Shown here piece after piece: positions 61,648-64,000 of a DNA stretch of 64,000 nucleotides. The notes beneath the pieces were generated by a model. The model saw only the letters and a program-made list of their open reading frames with translations. It had not been told where the DNA came from and did not search any database. This DNA comes from Acidobacteriota bacterium. GTDB taxonomy: Bacteria; Acidobacteriota; Terriglobia; Bryobacterales; Bryobacteraceae. Location: contig JAFDVS010000128.1 in assembly GCA_018268935.1 (NCBI GenBank), positions 1 to 64,000 on the forward strand, read 5' to 3'. Numbering within the stretch: position 1 is the stretch's first letter; each line of letters starts with the position of its first letter. The translations under genes were made by a program, and so were the position numbers.

Positions 61648-63087
61648 CTATTCGACGGAGGATTTCTCGTCGGCGGTGAGGCCGATTTGCGAAACAATCT
61701 GGAGGAAGCGGGAGTCATTGCGGAGCGAGTCGAACATGGGGAGCAAGTGAATCCAAACAACATTGGGGTCATGCTGGTCGACGGCGGCGCGAACCTGCCG
61801 GATCACCTCTTCGCGGTCGCTCATGCGAAGGGCGGATGCAGCGGCTTGGAGAAGCGGCCCTCCGCCATTGAACTTTTCGAGCAGTTGGGCGGCGCGATCC
61901 TGCCGTCCAGCACTGCGCCAAACGTGGGCGGCATGGAGGATTTCGATCGGCGATTCGAGACCGTCCTGCAGCGCTGTCGTGGCGAGTTCGGTAGCCTTGG
62001 CATGATTGCCGGCGAAGGATTCCGAAAGTGCGGAGAGTAGGGCAACGGGAGCGCGTGGGACGTTACGGGCATTGTCAGGACTCCAGCCTCGAGCATAGAG
62101 ACGGAGCCACTGGTTGGACTGATTGACGGGAATGTCGAGGGGTTCGAGGCGCGAGGCGGCATCGATGTGCGTGAGAGCATCGCCAAAGCGCCGGCTGGCA
62201 GTGAGGAGCACGGCGTAATCCTGATTGGCGGCGGCATTGGAGGGCTGCCAGTCGAGGGCTTCTCTGAGTTGCAGGGAGGCTTCCGCCCACTTCCAGTCAA
62301 TCCAGAGGAGGAATGCGCCGAGCGCAGCATGGGCAACGGCGGAATCCTGGCCGAGTTCCACGGCGCGGCGTGCGGCGGCCCGGGCTTTATTCACTCCGTC
62401 TGGGGAGAGCCGCCCACTGCGGAGTTGAGCCAGGCGGGCTTCGGCGAGCCGGGCATGAGCGGCAGCGTAGTAGGAATCGCGCTGGACCGCTTGTTCGTAG
62501 AACTCTATAGCGGATTCCATTTTGCCTCCCGGGCGGAAACGCTCTGAGAGGCCTCGCCAGTACAGGTAGTGGGCGTCGAGGTCGGCGGTGCCACTCTTCA
62601 TCGGAAGTTCAGGGGCGTCCTTGGCGAGCCAGGCGGCAAGGAGCTTGGCGATCTCGTGGTGGACACGAATCATCTCCTCTGAGCCACGCGCCATTTCGTG
62701 CTTTCCAAGCACTTCGCCACTGGAGGCACGCAAAAGCTGCAGGCGAATCTTGAAGACGCTACCCTTTTCGTCGATCTCGGTGCGAAGGATGGCTTCCACA
62801 TTGAGGGCCGCGCCAGGGTCCTTCTGCTCCGCAGCCGCAAGGGTACTCACGGGGCCGGCCACGTGGAGGCTGGGGATGGTGCCTGCGGCATCGATGAGAT
62901 CGACGGTGAGTGCGCGGCAGAGCCAATCAATCGGCTCGGCGGAGGAGCCTGCACGGATGGGAAGAATGGCGACGGAATTCGGTTTAGGGGCAGGCGCGGG
63001 CTGTGAGCAGGCACACACCAACAGCGTGGGTAAGCAAAGCACCAGGCGGCGGTTACTTCTGCGCAAGCCAAGCCACAAACAGACCAT
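61648..63087 (-). CDS. TPR-repeat lipoprotein
   Basis: A 479-residue envelope protein. The leader ends in a lipobox-like LLVCAC, and the mature start is a proline-rich CSQPAPAPKP. Residues ~35-160 resemble the FlgO/CHAT-like NSVAILPIRAGSSAEPIDWL segment that often precedes TPRs in Acidobacterial proteins. From about 175 onwards several TPR units follow: AHYLYWRGLSERFRPGGKME, AAAHARLAEARLAQL, AVAHAALGAFLLWIDWKWAE and NQDYAVLLTASRRFGDALTH. The ATG at 63087 keeps the leader; starts at 63099, 63102 or 63144 are possible, all overlapping the methyltransferase gene. TPRs indicate protein-protein binding; the partner is unknown. Confidence 0.78.
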   Translation of the reverse strand: MVCLWLGLRRSNRRLVLCLPTLLVCACSQPAPAPKPNSVAILPIRAGSSAEPIDWLCRALTVDLIDAAGTIPSLHVAGPVSTLAAAEQKDPGAALNVEAILRTEIDEKGSVFKIRLQLLRASSGEVLGKHEMARGSEEMIRVHHEIAKLLAAWLAKDAPELPMKSGTADLDAHYLYWRGLSERFRPGGKMESAIEFYEQAVQRDSYYAAAHARLAEARLAQLRSGRLSPDGVNKARAAARRAVELGQDSAVAHAALGAFLLWIDWKWAEASLQLREALDWQPSNAAANQDYAVLLTASRRFGDALTHIDAASRLEPLDIPVNQSNQWLRLYARGWSPDNARNVPRAPVALLSALSESFAGNHAKATELATTALQDGLESPIEILHAAHVWRSAGRQDRAAQLLEKFNGGGPLLQAAASALRMSDREEVIRQVRAAVDQHDPNVVWIHLLPMFDSLRNDSRFLQIVSQIGLTADEKSSVE

Positions 63088-63697
63088 CAGGTTCGACATC
63101 ATCCCAATAGGAGATGAATCGGCTGGATACGTCCTTACAATCACGCCTCAGTAGTTTTTCGAGCTCTTCTCGGCGAAACCACTTCTCCCATTGTGGGGTT
63201 TTGAAGCGGCCCCAATGCTCTGCGTTCTTGTCGATGATGACGAGACGGCCGCCAGGTTTGAGGACGCGGCACATCTCGGCGACGGCGATATCGATGGCGA
63301 CGGCGTGTTCGAGGGATTCGGTGGCATAGACGCAGTCAAATGAGTCCGAAGCGAAAGGGAGGTGCGTCATGGTGCCGGAGCAGGGCCGGATACCTTCGGG
63401 GACATAGTGGAGCATGGCCTCGGACAGATCGAAGGCGACGATGTTGGCTTGGGGGTGCCGTTCGTGGAGGACACGAGCGAAGCGGCCTTTGCCGCAGCCG
63501 TTATCCAGGATGCAACCCGAGGCTTGGTCGCCGAAATATTCGAGGAGGAGTTGGACGTGGTAGATGCGGGGATCGATGGTGGAAGGGAAATGCTCTTCGT
63601 CGGAGGAGGCCCGGTCAAAGGAACGGCGGATCTCACCGAGGGGGGTGGGGTCCTCGGGTTTTGATCCGCCGAACAGGTTTTTGAGCCAGGCTTTCAC
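63053..63697 (-). CDS. Class I SAM-dependent methyltransferase
   Basis: A 214-residue methyltransferase of the Methyltransf_11 type. The SAM motif is ILDNGCGKGRFARVL (about 63-77), followed by NIVAFDLSEAML, MTHLPFASDSFDCVYATES, and the post-III segment EMCRVLKPGGRLVIIDKN. The substrate is unknown; the FRREELEKLL tail is common in methyltransferases acting on lipids or small molecules. The start is a GTG at 63697, 9 bases after the phosphofructokinase stop; no ATG lies near the N-terminus. The 3' end overlaps the start of the TPR lipoprotein gene. Confidence 0.88.
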   Translation of the reverse strand: MKAWLKNLFGGSKPEDPTPLGEIRRSFDRASSDEEHFPSTIDPRIYHVQLLLEYFGDQASGCILDNGCGKGRFARVLHERHPQANIVAFDLSEAMLHYVPEGIRPCSGTMTHLPFASDSFDCVYATESLEHAVAIDIAVAEMCRVLKPGGRLVIIDKNAEHWGRFKTPQWEKWFRREELEKLLRRDCKDVSSRFISYWDDVEPDGLFVAWLAQK

Positions 63698-63706
63698 GCT
63701 TGGGGA

Positions 63707-64000
63707 CTAAGCCCGGGTGAGGAAGATGGGGAGGCCCACCTTGCTTGCGTAGTTGGGACGATAGCGCTCCGTGTTGTACATCGTTTCGATGTCGACTTTG
63801 CGTGGCCCAAGAGCCGGGTCCGGGATTTGCACAGTGGCGTACATGCCGTTCTCGATAGCCATCATCTTGCCGAAGCGGTTGGTGAGGATGCAATCGAGGG
63901 CCATGTTGCCGAAGGTAGTGGCGACCATTTTGTCGACGAAGTCGGCCTCGCCGCCGCGGAGGTCGTAGGTGAGGTCGCTGACAACGGTTTCTTCACCGCT
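63707..64000 (-). CDS. 6-phosphofructokinase, C-terminal part
   Basis: The last 97 residues of a phosphofructokinase; the gene continues past the window end. The frame is open to base 64000 and reads TVVSDLTYDLRGGEADFVDK, then MVATTFGNMALDCILTNRFG, then IPDPALGPRKVDIETMYNTE, ending GLPIFLTRA. This matches the C-terminal segment of bacterial ATP- or PPi-dependent PFKs that phosphorylate fructose-6-phosphate in glycolysis. The phosphoryl donor cannot be judged without the N-terminal nucleotide site. It is the first gene of a minus-strand run with the methyltransferase, lipoprotein and RidA-like genes. Confidence 0.78.
   Translation of the reverse strand, partial: SGEETVVSDLTYDLRGGEADFVDKMVATTFGNMALDCILTNRFGKMMAIENGMYATVQIPDPALGPRKVDIETMYNTERYRPNYASKVGLPIFLTRA

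Noticed and set aside
1..64000. Mobile element, phage, CRISPR or tRNA-linked island
   Set aside because: No transposase, integrase, repeat-spacer pattern, terminal inverted repeat or tRNA cloverleaf was seen by reading both strands; short RNAs could still be missed by eye.

Overview
The window looks like a chromosomal segment of an Acidobacteriota bacterium, most like the Bryobacteraceae/Solibacteraceae. The basis is family content, not a database search. It has a TonB-dependent receptor of the Oar type with an N-terminal carboxypeptidase-regulatory-like domain, tandem VWFA-related secreted proteins, an SBBP-repeat protein with BACON-like and S-layer-homology-like modules, LPS-export genes (so Gram-negative), several secreted enzymes with twin-arginine leaders, and GC-rich, densely packed coding. 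I saw no rRNA, tRNA, transposase, integrase, CRISPR array or phage gene. No gene-free stretch exceeds about 240 bases.

Layout. 1-3276: the 3' end of the housekeeping sigma factor gene (rpoD-like), a strong terminator, then valS. 3280-9452: a large secreted SBBP/BACON/SLH protein and the LPS export genes lptB and an lptC/lptA-type gene. 9513-14483: two beta-propeller proteins, a small coiled-coil protein and a CHASE hybrid histidine kinase. 14514-17926: a Tat-exported L-rhamnonate-dehydratase-like enzyme, then a cytochrome b fused to two c-type heme domains and its Rieske partner. 18164-20514: two VWFA-related proteins and two small proteins. 20529-22625: a single-ring Clp-type AAA+ ATPase and an SDR. 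22711-27179: a tetrapyrrole operon hemX-hemA-hemC-cobA/hemD. 27229-30500: a paired acyl-CoA dehydrogenase and a secreted metallo-beta-lactamase-fold protein. 30602-32862: a second hybrid histidine kinase, split by a frameshift. 32863-37789: mutL followed by two secreted enzymes. 37807-45174: a PQQ-type propeller, a lipoprotein, a sulfatase and a TonB-dependent receptor. 45175-49028: a minus-strand run of histidine kinase, REC-XRE regulator, CysC and a galactonate-dehydratase-like enzyme. 49046-55628: a fused membrane/spermidine-synthase protein, an S41 peptidase, a small membrane protein, aroB, ubiE/menG and a small secreted protein. 55748-60858: a translationally coupled pair of very large proteins of unrecognised family. 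60871-64000: a RidA-like protein, a TPR lipoprotein, a methyltransferase and the 3' end of a phosphofructokinase gene.

How the genes work together. Several groups form plausible functional units: the heme pathway from glutamyl-tRNA to uroporphyrinogen III and precorrin-2; the Rieske/cytochrome b-c complex; aroB and menG (aromatic precursor and quinone methylation); the lpt genes; and the sulfatase with the adjacent outer-membrane receptor, which suggests use of sulfated glycans. The best candidate for an undescribed system is the two-gene cassette at 55748-60858. It has its own promoter-like sequence and ATGA coupling, and encodes a 551-residue protein plus a 1152-residue protein with a beta-rich, Ig-like, amphipathic-helical, poly-Ser and hydrophobic-helical layout. 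Other points of note are a Clp-type single-ring unfoldase with an LGF tripeptide at the ClpP-docking position, a REC-XRE regulator in a sensor/CysC operon, and a hairpin with a U-tract that encloses a start codon near 11338.
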